Shown here in pieces: positions 40,621 to 49,860 of a DNA stretch of 64,000 nt. The first letter of the stretch is position 1. Every line of letters begins with the position of its first letter. Source of the stretch: a virus. The translations under genes were made by a program, and so were the position numbers. The DNA is taken from positions 1 through 64,000 of IMG/VR virus record IMGVR_UViG_3300043803_000951; one strand, given 5' to 3'. The notes below the pieces were generated by a model that had not been told where the DNA came from, did no database searches, and saw nothing but the letters and a program-made list of their open reading frames with translations.

Positions 40621-42270
40621 ATGTTGAAGATTCACCGCCAAGCTCCCGTAGGCCCACCTGACTCCATGTGGAAGCCATTGGCTGATGAGCGGGCCGCCAA
40701 GATTGCGCTGCTGGAGAAGCGGTTAATGGAGGAGGAAGAATCGGCCCCGCCGCCTTGGCCGACTGAGCGGACCATCACCGTCATCCTCACCGTCCACGGG
40801 GACAAGCGGTTGCCAATGGCCAAGGAAGCCTACCGGTCCATATTGGCTGCTGGATTCAAGGCTGACCAGATTCGCATCTGCCTAACCCACCCTGCTGGTG
40901 TTGGATACGGGATGACGCTCTCCGCATTCCGGGATTGTGCCTGCGTTGACCAACTAGGCCCCATCGACAACAACTCCGCATGGCTCCAATCCTGTGAGCG
41001 GGCCGAGTCCTCCCACATCATCATCCTCCACGACGATGACCTGATGAAGCCCGGCCTCGCGGACAAACTGCGGGAGCGGGATGATTGGGAGGTGGCTTAC
41101 TGGGATGCGGACCTGATTGGGGATGTCCAATCGTCCGTCCGATACTTCAAGTGCAAGCCGGGAGTCTACAACGGGCAGCTAGTCCGGGAGGTCCAGTCCG
41201 AAAATGAGCTGACCATCTCAACGATTCAGGGATGCTTTCCGCGCCACATAGCCATCGAAGCCTTCTCCCGTTTCCAGGGCGAATTCAACCAGCCTGAGTT
41301 CCAGTTCCGGCCCGGGATGTGGGTTGGGAATGACTTCCTGATCTGGTGGCTGGCCGGCGGCTCAAGCAAGGTCTGGATTGTTGGGGAGTCATTCAGTTGC
41401 TGCCGTGGTCACACAGGCTCAACAACCGCCATCGGGCTCCAGGATGGAAGGATTGCCCCGATGTATGGTGAGATGAGGCGCCGGCTTGGGGCGATCCCCA
41501 AGAGGCGGGTCATTTTCGGCCACGCCTTCGGGGAGGTGGGAAAGTTCTGCCGCCACTTTGAATCCTTCAAGACCCGCCATCAGGTGGTGTTCTTGTGCCA
41601 CTCGGCAAGCCAAAGAATCCCATCCAACTCCAGCCGCGTAATCATCCCGGACTCAGGGCTGAAGATTCCACGGAACCCGGCCGTGTCCGTCTCCAACCAC
41701 GCCTCGAAGTTCATCTTCCCGCAAGCCTGCAAGGCTGCCTTGGATGGGTTCGATGAGATGATGTGGGTGGAGACGGACTGCCAGTTCTCGGGGGACAACT
41801 GGGACGATGTGTTGCGCCATGAGCACTCAGGCGCCGGGGATGTGGTTTGCTCCGGGACCCCGGTTATGTGGTCCACCTTCTACTCCAAGACCAAGACAGC
41901 CGCGGCAGCGATTGAATACGCCAGCAACTACCACAGGCTCACTGGCAGGGTTGCCGCCATCGAGGGCACCCTGAATGACAGTCCGTGTGTTTTCCCCAAT
42001 GGAGCCTTGTCCTGGTATTCCCGGGAGCTGATGGATGAGTGCTTTGTGGCCCGGATGAAATCGGGGCTGGAGCAGTTCGCTTCCGGTGACCAGTTCGACC
42101 TTGAGTGCGGGAGATACATCTGGAGCCGGTTTGGCGAGAACTCCTTCAAGAAGGTTGGGATTACCCCCTCATCCTACTCCGGCTGCGGGGACCACTGGTA
42201 TAGCCTCAATGACCGCTTGCAAATGCTTTCCAGCGGTAAGATTGTCGCCGTCCATCAGGTCAAGTCATGA
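40621..42270 (+). CDS. Two-domain glycosyltransferase (549 aa)
   Basis: N-terminal domain: TITVILTVHGDKRLPMAKEA, SSHIIILHDDDLMKPGLAD (HDDD motif near 139). C-terminal domain: RRVIFGHAFGEVGKFCRHFE and DEMMWVETDCQFSGDNWDD give a second GT-A-like fold (about 300-549). Two active sites could add two sugars in sequence. ATGA to the phosphoesterase. Function in glycan assembly is inferred from neighbours. Confidence 0.75.
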   Translation: MLKIHRQAPVGPPDSMWKPLADERAAKIALLEKRLMEEEESAPPPWPTERTITVILTVHGDKRLPMAKEAYRSILAAGFKADQIRICLTHPAGVGYGMTLSAFRDCACVDQLGPIDNNSAWLQSCERAESSHIIILHDDDLMKPGLADKLRERDDWEVAYWDADLIGDVQSSVRYFKCKPGVYNGQLVREVQSENELTISTIQGCFPRHIAIEAFSRFQGEFNQPEFQFRPGMWVGNDFLIWWLAGGSSKVWIVGESFSCCRGHTGSTTAIGLQDGRIAPMYGEMRRRLGAIPKRRVIFGHAFGEVGKFCRHFESFKTRHQVVFLCHSASQRIPSNSSRVIIPDSGLKIPRNPAVSVSNHASKFIFPQACKAALDGFDEMMWVETDCQFSGDNWDDVLRHEHSGAGDVVCSGTPVMWSTFYSKTKTAAAAIEYASNYHRLTGRVAAIEGTLNDSPCVFPNGALSWYSRELMDECFVARMKSGLEQFASGDQFDLECGRYIWSRFGENSFKKVGITPSSYSGCGDHWYSLNDRLQMLSSGKIVAVHQVKS

Positions 42271-43121
42271 ACAGAGTCCCCATTGAAACAACGGCCCCGA
42301 CGCCCTACTTCAAGCGTCGCCTCTACGCCTTCACGTCCGACCATGGGGAAGCCGGGGCGACCCAGACTTCCGTGGCCAACCTGATGAAGGGGTGGGATGC
42401 GGACCTCTACCTGTTTGGCGGGGACAACGCCTACCCATCCGGCTCAGTAGCCCAAACCGCAGCAGCTTGGGCGGTGTGGGCTTCGGAGATCGCGAGCGAG
42501 AAAGTCTACGCAGCCCTCGGCAACCACGACCTCGACACGGATACGTGGCAGCCCCACGTCAACTTCTTCACCTACTTCCCTGGGAATCGCCGCTACTACT
42601 CCGTCCGGGACGGGAATGTGGAGTTCTTCATCCTGAACAGCGGCTACAATACAGCCGGGACGATGGTGGAGCCGGACGGCAACACTTCCACCAGCAACCA
42701 GAAGCAGTGGCTGGAAGCGGCCGTTGAAGCCTCGGATGCCCATTGGAAGATCGCCATCTTCCACCACCCCGCCTACACCTCCGGGGTTTCCTACGCTCCC
42801 GGGAAGACGGCGCTGCGGTGGGATTGGAGGAACCTAGGGATTGACCTCGTTCTGTCCGGCCACTCCCACAACTACGAGCGCCTAATCATCGACGGGATGA
42901 CGTATGTAGTGGCGGGGATTGGGGCAAAGTCCCTGGTCGCATTCGCAGCCACTCCGCTCACCGGAAGTCAAGTCCGGGACTACACCCACTACGGGGCGGT
43001 CAAGATCATCGACAACGGGGACGAACTGGACGTTGAGGCTTGGTCCACTGACTCCGTTCTTTTGGACAACTTCCAGCTATCGAAGGCTCCGTCAGACAAA
43101 ACACCAGACTTGGTTGAATGA
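42267..43121 (+). CDS. Calcineurin-like metallophosphoesterase (284 aa)
   Basis: Full set of motifs: SDHGEAG (24-30), GGDNAYP (51-57), LGNHDLD (84-90), IFHHPAY near 163 and SGHSHNYER near 197. The last motif and the overall length resemble purple-acid-phosphatase-like or cAMP-type members. It hydrolyses phosphate esters, perhaps on the glycan or a nucleotide sugar. Coupled to both neighbours by ATGA. No signal peptide, so it acts in the cytoplasm. Confidence 0.88.
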   Translation: MNRVPIETTAPTPYFKRRLYAFTSDHGEAGATQTSVANLMKGWDADLYLFGGDNAYPSGSVAQTAAAWAVWASEIASEKVYAALGNHDLDTDTWQPHVNFFTYFPGNRRYYSVRDGNVEFFILNSGYNTAGTMVEPDGNTSTSNQKQWLEAAVEASDAHWKIAIFHHPAYTSGVSYAPGKTALRWDWRNLGIDLVLSGHSHNYERLIIDGMTYVVAGIGAKSLVAFAATPLTGSQVRDYTHYGAVKIIDNGDELDVEAWSTDSVLLDNFQLSKAPSDKTPDLVE

Positions 43122-43531
43122 AACCAATCTCCATCTACACCCTCAACCCAAAGCTGAAGGCGCTTGGGTTCCATGAGATCAAACTGGCTGACTCCAGCTA
43201 CGTCGCACCGTCCTATGGCTGGCTGAAAGAGTTCTCCGACTACCTGTTCCGTGGGTGCCCGCCATACTACCGGGAAACCTTCGACTGCGAGAACATTGCC
43301 CGCTGGGCGATGGCGGAAGCGGACAAGGCGCTGGTGGACTCGGGAACCCGTGATGCTGGCCACACATTCGGGGAGGCTACCGGAGTGATACAGGTGAATG
43401 AAAAGTTTGACAACCATACCCTCAACTTCTGCTACTGTGACGACGATGAAATCTACGTGGTCGATGCCAAAGCGGGCCTGCTGGCTCCTATTGCTGGCTA
43501 CAACGCTGCTTGGTCTTCCTGCCGGCTGTAA
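43118..43531 (+). CDS. MOA-related Cys/His domain protein (137 aa)
   Basis: YRETFDCENIARWAMAEADK places a cysteine before a helix. HTLNFCYCDDDEIYVVDAKAG supplies a His and a following acidic strand. This Cys...His...Asp layout resembles the C-terminal papain-like domain of the lectin MOA, found in several phage proteins. It may be a cysteine hydrolase. It is not a convincing endolysin. Confidence 0.5.
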   Translation: MKPISIYTLNPKLKALGFHEIKLADSSYVAPSYGWLKEFSDYLFRGCPPYYRETFDCENIARWAMAEADKALVDSGTRDAGHTFGEATGVIQVNEKFDNHTLNFCYCDDDEIYVVDAKAGLLAPIAGYNAAWSSCRL

Positions 43532-43569
43532 GGCCACCGGGGACCGTCCGCCAACAATGCGCTGACTGC

Positions 43570-44544
43570 ATGAGCAACCTCCAGCTTCCACCCCCAATCT
43601 CCATCCAGGCCCATGAGCAGGGATTCGAGGCTGGAATCTTCAAGGCCAACGGAGGCCCGAACACCTACCTGTTCAACAACGCCTTCTTCCTGCGGGGTAA
43701 GAAGCTGTGGATGGCCGCCCGGCAGACCCACATGATCGGCGGGAGGTGGAGTGAGTGCATGAGTGACCTGATGGCCTACCCGGTCAATGGGGACATGACG
43801 CTGGGAAGCCCGGAGTCCATCTACTACCCACGGCGTTCCCCATCCGAGAACATCGAGGACCCGCGGGTGATTCCATATGGGGACGGGTATCTGGTCAGCC
43901 TGTGTAGCTGGGAGCGGACACCGCGCCCTGAGAACGTGCAAGCCCAGCAGGTCTGCTGCTACATGGACGACCAGCTCCGCATTGAGAGTGTATGGACCCC
44001 GGAATATGGCAAGAACTCCGGTAGATTCGGTGGGAACATCGGCTTCGAGAAGAACTGGATTTGGTGGTTGGACGCGGAAGGCCAGCTCTGCTTCACCTAC
44101 ATGACCCACCCCCACCACGTCGCCATCACGGACGGGCGGAAGGTCATCGCCTCCACCTCGGACGACTACGACCATCGCTGGCTGTTTGGCCATATCCGCG
44201 GTGGGACTCCTCCCATCCAGATGGGGGACGAGTATGTGGTGGCCTTCCATTCCTCGCTGCCGTGGAAGTCGGTCCGCGGTCTGGGCCTGAGGATGAAATA
44301 CTTCTTGAGCTTCCTCAGCTTCGAGCCGACCTACCCCTACAAGGTGAAGCGGATTTGCCGGCGCCCAATCCTGAGCGGGACGGACCAGGACCCGGTAATC
44401 CGGGAAAGCCCCGCAGTGGTGTTCCCGTGTGGGTTGGTGAAGATTGGGGACGATGCGCTGGTGAGCCTTGGCAGCAACGACATCTCCATGGGGTGGGCGA
44501 GGATTCCTCTCAAGCTGATCGACTCATGGATGGAGCCGGTGTGA
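43570..44544 (+). CDS. GH130-like glycoside phosphorylase/hydrolase
   Basis: 324 residues from ATG 43570. SENIEDPRVIPYGDGYLVSL, then GGTPPIQMGDEYVVAFHSSL are the two signature segments of family 130 (catalytic Asp in EDPR, then the GGTPP-strand). The fold is a five-bladed propeller that cleaves beta-mannosides, often by phosphorolysis. A phage gene of this family is unusual and suggests processing of a mannose-containing glycan. It follows the MOA-like gene after a short gap. Confidence 0.75.
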   Translation: MSNLQLPPPISIQAHEQGFEAGIFKANGGPNTYLFNNAFFLRGKKLWMAARQTHMIGGRWSECMSDLMAYPVNGDMTLGSPESIYYPRRSPSENIEDPRVIPYGDGYLVSLCSWERTPRPENVQAQQVCCYMDDQLRIESVWTPEYGKNSGRFGGNIGFEKNWIWWLDAEGQLCFTYMTHPHHVAITDGRKVIASTSDDYDHRWLFGHIRGGTPPIQMGDEYVVAFHSSLPWKSVRGLGLRMKYFLSFLSFEPTYPYKVKRICRRPILSGTDQDPVIRESPAVVFPCGLVKIGDDALVSLGSNDISMGWARIPLKLIDSWMEPV

Positions 44545-44554
44545 GAGTTGTCTC

Positions 44555-44583
44555 TTGACGGCCAGTCCGTTCTGGATAACCGT
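44555..44583 (+). promoter_or_regulatory. TTGACG-N17-AACC block
   Basis: TTGACG at 44555, 17 bases, AACCGT at 44578, ATG at 44599 with no Shine-Dalgarno. Sits in one of the few true gaps in this cluster. Confidence 0.4.
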
Positions 44584-44598
44584 AGCTCCGCCTTCTAA

Positions 44599-45558
44599 AT
44601 GAGCAACCACCTGACAATCGCCTGGATCACCAACCGGCTGGATGCCCGCCCGGAATACTTCCTCCACAGCCTCGCCAACGAACTGAATCGAACCCAGTTC
44701 AACCGGGACAACCTCACCATCCTGCTGGTGGACTTCCACCTCCACTATGATGGGGACCTGACCCGAAAGACCCTCTACTCGCTGCTCATCCAAGAGGCCG
44801 GGTTACAAGGCTTGGTCCGCCACGTCCCCACCGCCCCGTCTGTCTGGCAAGGCCCGCACAGGCTGACCAAGGAGGACCACTTCGACGCCGCAGCCGTCCG
44901 CAACGGGGCCGTGTGTTATGCCAAGGATGGCTACTTCGCCTGCGTGGACGATCTGAGCGTGATGCTGCCCGGCTGGCTGGATGGGGTGATTGAGGCCCAG
45001 AAGACCCACTACATCGCCTGCGGGGCCTACAAGAAGGTCAAGAAGCTGGTGGTCGAACGGGGAGTCGTGAAGTCCTTCGAGGAGAATCCGCCGGGGAATG
45101 ACCATCGCCTCAACTACCCGACGATGTGGAAGTGGTGTAGTGGGCAGTGGATGTATGGGTGTAGCTTCGCGGCTCCTGTGGAAGCTATACTCAAGGTGAA
45201 TGGTTGGCCGGCGTGGGATTGTGGGGGTATGTCCTACGAGGACGCCTTGCTCGGGGTAACAATGCAGCGCAATGGATACCTGTTCAGATACGACCCAAGG
45301 ATGATGACCTACGAATCCGACGAGTTGCATGGGCAAGGCAAACCGTTCCGGAGAGACGACCCCGGCGTAAGTCCGAATGACAAATCCCACGCACTTCTTG
45401 ATAGGTGTAAAGGTTCTGTGCGCTTCCACAACGAGTTTGGGGAAGGTATCACATCGCTGGCCGACTTGCGGCAGCGAATCCTTGCTGGTCACCCATTCCC
45501 AATCCCCACCACCCCAACCCATGAGTGGTTCACCGGGAAGGCCCTGCCAGACCTATGA
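44599..45558 (+). CDS. Glycosyltransferase, family 2/27-like (319 aa)
   Basis: Nucleotide-sugar domain: ITNRLDARPEYFLHSLANEL, YFACVDDLSVMLPGWLDG (VDD near 119-121). Acceptor end: VNGWPAWDCGGMSYEDALLG, a galactosyltransferase-type NGxP...DGW/EDxD segment. It would extend the glycan. ATGA coupling to the next GT25 gene. Confidence 0.75.
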   Translation: MSNHLTIAWITNRLDARPEYFLHSLANELNRTQFNRDNLTILLVDFHLHYDGDLTRKTLYSLLIQEAGLQGLVRHVPTAPSVWQGPHRLTKEDHFDAAAVRNGAVCYAKDGYFACVDDLSVMLPGWLDGVIEAQKTHYIACGAYKKVKKLVVERGVVKSFEENPPGNDHRLNYPTMWKWCSGQWMYGCSFAAPVEAILKVNGWPAWDCGGMSYEDALLGVTMQRNGYLFRYDPRMMTYESDELHGQGKPFRRDDPGVSPNDKSHALLDRCKGSVRFHNEFGEGITSLADLRQRILAGHPFPIPTTPTHEWFTGKALPDL

Positions 45559-46166
45559 ACCCACCCACCTGCGTCATCACCCTGAAATCCCAGCCGGACC
45601 GCTGGACGCGCTGCTTCACCCACCTGAACGAGCGTGGCTACTGGGCGCAACCGTGGGCTGGGATTGACGCCGATAAGATGGGGCTGGTTACGACCCACAC
45701 CCATCGCCTTCCCGACGGCCGGGACTACACTCCACCTCCCTACCACGTAGGCTGCTGCCTGTCCCATTGGCTACTCTGGCGCGATCTGTGGCGGAACTGG
45801 GGAGGCTCCTCCAACCCGGTTGCGGTGATGGAGGATGACGTGGAGCTGCGGGAAGACTGGGAGCCCATGCTGTATGCGGCCCTGAAGGACCTCCCGGACG
45901 ACTGGGACATCCTGTTTGCCGGGAGCTGCAATGCAAAGTTCAACGGGGCAACCCACTACAAGGGCAACCTGTGGCAAGCCAAGGAGCCGCTATGCACCCA
46001 CTTCTACCTCGTCCGCCCGAAAGCCCTGCCTGTCCTCATCGAATCCTGCGAACGCATCTACACCAAGATTGACTGGGCGATTGTGGAGCAAGCCCTGCCG
46101 AAGCTGAATTCGTTCGTGGTCCTGCCAAGGATTGCCGGCCAACACGGGACTGAGCTGATCGAATGA
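45555..46166 (+). CDS. Glycosyltransferase family 25-like protein (203 aa)
   Basis: VITLKSQPDRWTRCFTHLNE, then GIDADKMGLV, GCCLSHWLLWRDL and VAVMEDDVEL (EDD) follow the family 25 order. Overlaps the upstream stop. It is related in type to the leftward GT25 at 38646, so the cluster has two such enzymes, one in each direction. Ends at TGA before a TTGACA block. Confidence 0.85.
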   Translation: MNPPTCVITLKSQPDRWTRCFTHLNERGYWAQPWAGIDADKMGLVTTHTHRLPDGRDYTPPPYHVGCCLSHWLLWRDLWRNWGGSSNPVAVMEDDVELREDWEPMLYAALKDLPDDWDILFAGSCNAKFNGATHYKGNLWQAKEPLCTHFYLVRPKALPVLIESCERIYTKIDWAIVEQALPKLNSFVVLPRIAGQHGTELIE

Positions 46167-46174
46167 GTTGCCCG

Positions 46175-46203
46175 TTGACAGCCGGCAACGGTTGACCAAC
46201 CTA
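46175..46203 (+). promoter_or_regulatory. TTGACA-N17-AACC block before methyltransferase
   Basis: TTGACA at 46175, 17 bases, AACCTA at 46198, ATG at 46211. No Shine-Dalgarno. If a promoter, the transcript would begin at or next to the ATG. Confidence 0.4.
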
Positions 46204-46210
46204 TCCCAGA

Positions 46211-46858
46211 ATGAAGTTGCTTCCGCTCCCTGACGACCTGAAGGCCCATGTCCTTGCCCATTTCAATACCGTGACGGACGGGTGGTGCTGGGAAGACAAG
46301 GCCATCAAGCTGGCTGAGGTGGTGTGGACGCTGAAGCCGAAGCTGACCGTGGAGGTGGGGGTGTTTGGCGGGAAGTCCTTCATCCCCATGGCAGCCGTGG
46401 TGGCCCATCTGGACCAGAACACGGGGAACCATAGCGCGGTGGGGATTGATGCGTGGGCGGCTGCGGCTGCGCTGGAGAACAACCTCGGCACGGCGCATGA
46501 GCAATTCTGGAAAGATCAAGCCATGTTGGATGCCGTCCACGCCCGGGCAATCGGCCGGTGCAATGCGCTGGCCTGCCGGAACGTGAAGCTGGTCAAGGCT
46601 TGGTCCGCCAATGCGATCAACGATTTTGGGTCGGGTGAAATACAGGTCCTTAGTCTCGATAGCAATCATTCGGAAGAAACGTCGTCCCGAGACGTTATGA
46701 CGTGGTGGGTGAAGCTGGCAAAGGGCGGAGTATTCATCTTCGACGACACCGCTTGGGAATCCCAGCAGAAGGCCGTCAACTGGCTCAAGGAGCGCGGGGA
46801 AGTCATCTGGGAATACAACCAGAACGGGAACTCGACGATGTTATTCCTTAAAAGCTAA
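46211..46858 (+). CDS. Class I SAM-dependent methyltransferase (215 aa)
   Basis: LTVEVGVFGGKSFIPMAAVV (about 47-65) is the glycine-rich SAM loop. LDSNHSEETSSRDVMTWW and VFIFDDTAW supply later strands. It resembles Methyltransf_24-type enzymes acting on sugars. Last gene of the cluster and followed by a hairpin terminator. Substrate inferred from neighbours. Confidence 0.8.
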   Translation: MKLLPLPDDLKAHVLAHFNTVTDGWCWEDKAIKLAEVVWTLKPKLTVEVGVFGGKSFIPMAAVVAHLDQNTGNHSAVGIDAWAAAAALENNLGTAHEQFWKDQAMLDAVHARAIGRCNALACRNVKLVKAWSANAINDFGSGEIQVLSLDSNHSEETSSRDVMTWWVKLAKGGVFIFDDTAWESQQKAVNWLKERGEVIWEYNQNGNSTMLFLKS

Positions 46859-46926
46859 TTTGGTTCGGAACGTGGCCGGGCAGGCTTTCGTGGAATTAAC
46901 TGCCATCGGTCTGGAAATTCCGTTTA

Positions 46927-46975
46927 CGGGGCGCTTCTGGCTTATGCTTTCGCCGGTTAGCGCCCCGACCTTTTT
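46927..46975 (+). terminator. Terminator after the sugar cluster
   Basis: CGGGGCGC (46927-46934) pairs with GCGCCCCG (46960-46967) around a 25-base loop, followed by ACC and TTTTT. An unusually long loop but a strong GC stem and T-run. Confidence 0.75.
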
Positions 46976-47014
46976 CGGCTTGCTCCTTTACCGATAACGA
47001 CTGACTGTTCCCCC

Positions 47015-47704
47015 ATGGGCAGTCCAGTTGTATCAGGAGACATTGAGAGTCTCAATCTCTCGAACTCGTTGTGCGCGGAGGAACTCAAGCATCTGCGCCT
47101 TCGCGACCAGATGAAGGAGTTCCTTGACTGGTTCATCGACGAGACGGGCGACGTGAGCGATGCGTTCCTTGAGAACATTGCCGACAAGGTGACTCCAATC
47201 GGGACGATCCTGCTGTGGAGTTCAGCTACCCTCCCGTCCCCAAAATACCTGCTGTGCAACGGTCAGGCCATCAGCCGGACAACCTACGCTTCCCTGTTCG
47301 CCCGGATTGGCGTCATTTTCGGGGCCGGTGACAGCTCCACGACCTTCAACCTACCGAACCTGACCGACCGGGTTCCGGTGGGGATTGGCCAGCAATACAC
47401 GATGGGGCAGCAGGTTGGCTCAAAGGAGGTGGCCCTGACCTCGGCGATGTTGCCGCTCCATTCCCACACCATTCCAGTAAGGCGGGCGGATGCGGTTGAG
47501 TTTTTCGGAAGCTCGATGGCTAAACTGGAGGTTTTTCAAGTTTACAACAGTGGAACAACAACCCCAGTAGTGGACGGAGCTATATCTGGAAATAACCCAG
47601 AATCAGCTACGGTTACCACCGCCGAATCAGGCTCTGCAACCCCCACGAACGTAAACCTCCTCCAGCCTTCGCTGGGTGTGAACTTCATCATCAAGGTCCT
47701 GTAA
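47015..47704 (+). CDS. Phage tail collar-domain protein
   Basis: 229 residues. GTILLWSSATLPSPKYLLCN (62-81), then SRTTYASLFARIG and FNLPNLTDRVPVGIG form the phage collar (short tail-fibre) domain. The C-terminus is beta-rich and ends in VNFIIKVL, the usual trimeric end. It likely forms a fibre or tail-tip attachment. ATG 47015 without a Shine-Dalgarno. The last base overlaps the next ATG. Confidence 0.88.
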   Translation: MGSPVVSGDIESLNLSNSLCAEELKHLRLRDQMKEFLDWFIDETGDVSDAFLENIADKVTPIGTILLWSSATLPSPKYLLCNGQAISRTTYASLFARIGVIFGAGDSSTTFNLPNLTDRVPVGIGQQYTMGQQVGSKEVALTSAMLPLHSHTIPVRRADAVEFFGSSMAKLEVFQVYNSGTTTPVVDGAISGNNPESATVTTAESGSATPTNVNLLQPSLGVNFIIKVL

Positions 47705-49833
47705 TGGCTGCCCCCTGCAAGGACATCCTGCTGGAACCATTGGCCGGAGGGCTGGACCTAAAGAGCCAGTCCGGGGCCGTGGCGTTCGGCAACTTCCGCC
47801 TCATCCTCAACATGGATGGGTCGCGGCAAGAAAGTTGGTGCAGGCTCAATGGCTGGCGGCGTTACGGGTGGGACCAAGAATGCGTCAACAACCTCGACCT
47901 CCACGACCAGATGGTGGATGGGTCGGGGTTCTACTCGACTCCCTACGACTACACCACGCCCGAGCGTCGGGTAACCATCGGTCAAGTTTTCAGTCAATGG
48001 AATGGGTCCTCTGGCTACGGCCAGCTACTCGATGTGGTGAAGACCGTCCCCGAGTCCACCGACGAGTATTGCGCTCCGGAGACTTACTACCTCGGCGGGC
48101 AATGCCGGGAAACCCCGACGCTGCTGGCCTCGGTAGCCTCCACCTCCGGCAAGCGTAGGCTGGTGGCTGGAACCAAGTCCCGGCTGTATGCCAACGACGA
48201 CAGCGGCGGGAACTGGACCATCATCGCGGACGGGCTGGGTGGGATACCCCTGTCGGGAGACTGCAACTGTGCGGACCGGCGGACCACGCTGGCCCAGCTT
48301 GGGAACACCGTCCTGTTCACCAACGGGATTGACCCGGTGATGGCTTGGGAGATCGGGGAGACAGCCACGGGCTGCTACTACTGGTCGGCCGACTTCATCA
48401 CCGAGCTTCAGGCGATTGGTATTTCCTATGCCCAGACGATTGCCGTCTGGAACGGGTTCGTGTTTGTGGGGAACGTGATGGATTCCGGAGCCATCCGGTC
48501 CAGCCGGCTCTACTGGAGCGACTACAACGACCCCTACTCTTGGATTCCCTCGGAGGATTCCCTGAGCGGGTTCCATGATTTTGGCCTTGGCGAGCAGATA
48601 CGCTCCATGAAGCCCATCGGCGGGAGGCTCCGTATCTACACGGACAAGGCCATCTACGACTTGACCCCATCCAGCGACGCCACACTGGTCCACAACATCC
48701 AGGAAATCTACCGGGGCACCTCGATCCCCAAGTTTCCCCATGCGATTGTGGATACCGGGACAGCCCATGTGTGGCTGGGGGACGATGACATCTGGGGGAT
48801 GAGCGAATACGACCGCTCCCCGCAGCGGGTGGAATGGATGAGGCTGGCCGGGGCTGCCATCTACAAGGGCATCTCCTCGGAGTATCTGGCTGACCTACCA
48901 ACGGGAATCCTTGGCAACTACGGCCCCATCAACAAGAGCCTGTGTTCGCTGGCTTCGGGCTGGTGGAACCCGATTGACCAGTCCATCTGGTTCTCCTGGC
49001 CTTCAGCTTCTTCTACGTGCCCGAACCTGACGCTGGTGCTCTGGGCTTCAACCCAGAAGGCCACCATCATCGACCACGGGATCACCGCCGCCACTACCCA
49101 TCGTCCCGACACATCCCCATCGCTGCGGGATTGGTTGGGGACTAATGGGCTGTGTGACCCCGAAACCATCCGGGAAGCCAAGGAGGGGGTGCCTTGCCCG
49201 ATTGAGTTTGTTGAAGGGAACTTTGACGGCCTCTTTAACGCTAACGAGTCCGCTTCTGACGGGGTGAGCGGGAGTTCCTTCTTCGGCCAGTTCTGCAACC
49301 TTACGGTGGCTGATCTGTGCGAGTCCTGTGATGCCGGGGAGCGGTGGTTGCTGGTGAGTGCCAGCGACAAGGGCATCAAGGAGTTCACGGACCAGACATA
49401 TTCCCGGGAGCAAATCACCTCGGTTGATGAGGTTTCCTTCCCGGCTGTCGGGACTGCCACCTACGAGCAGGGGGGCTACGCCTCCTTGATGCAGTCGGAT
49501 GCCACCAACTTCCGCACGAATACGGAGAAGATGGTGCAAGCCATTGCCGTGGAGTTCACTGCCGAGGACCAGACCACCGCCGGCCAGCTCAACTGCGCCA
49601 TCGGGACAGGCTCCCAGCCGAAGTGTTTGGACTGGGAAACATCGGACCCGGTTGATCTCGACTGCCTTGATGTAGATTCGACGGCGGGGACAAGGCCGAT
49701 GGAGATTCCACGGTTCGCCTTCTGGTCCTCCGGGGTCCATGTGGCCTTCCGGTTGTGGACCACCGGCTCCGGGAATTCTTTTTGTATCAACAGCCTGACC
49801 ATGAAGGGGCAGGGCATCAGCAAGTGCTGGTAG
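47704..49833 (+). CDS. Large tail protein, propeller-like (nozzle/stabilisation candidate)
   Basis: 709 residues, beta-rich with recurring short blades (TLLASVASTSGKRRLVAGTK, LFTNGIDPVMAWEI, GGRLRIYTDKAIYDLTPSS), suggesting a beta-propeller of the kind found in podovirus tail nozzle or head-completion proteins. Many cysteines. It sits between the collar fibre and the internal proteins. The role is inferred from location and shape. Confidence 0.6.
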   Translation: MAAPCKDILLEPLAGGLDLKSQSGAVAFGNFRLILNMDGSRQESWCRLNGWRRYGWDQECVNNLDLHDQMVDGSGFYSTPYDYTTPERRVTIGQVFSQWNGSSGYGQLLDVVKTVPESTDEYCAPETYYLGGQCRETPTLLASVASTSGKRRLVAGTKSRLYANDDSGGNWTIIADGLGGIPLSGDCNCADRRTTLAQLGNTVLFTNGIDPVMAWEIGETATGCYYWSADFITELQAIGISYAQTIAVWNGFVFVGNVMDSGAIRSSRLYWSDYNDPYSWIPSEDSLSGFHDFGLGEQIRSMKPIGGRLRIYTDKAIYDLTPSSDATLVHNIQEIYRGTSIPKFPHAIVDTGTAHVWLGDDDIWGMSEYDRSPQRVEWMRLAGAAIYKGISSEYLADLPTGILGNYGPINKSLCSLASGWWNPIDQSIWFSWPSASSTCPNLTLVLWASTQKATIIDHGITAATTHRPDTSPSLRDWLGTNGLCDPETIREAKEGVPCPIEFVEGNFDGLFNANESASDGVSGSSFFGQFCNLTVADLCESCDAGERWLLVSASDKGIKEFTDQTYSREQITSVDEVSFPAVGTATYEQGGYASLMQSDATNFRTNTEKMVQAIAVEFTAEDQTTAGQLNCAIGTGSQPKCLDWETSDPVDLDCLDVDSTAGTRPMEIPRFAFWSSGVHVAFRLWTTGSGNSFCINSLTMKGQGISKCW

Positions 49834-49860
49834 TCGTTAGCGATAAAGTTATTGCATTCC

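Noticed and set aside
43118-43531. Endolysin
   Set aside because: The Cys/His arrangement is compatible with a hydrolase but lacks CHAP, amidase or lysozyme motifs; MOA-like is the closer match.
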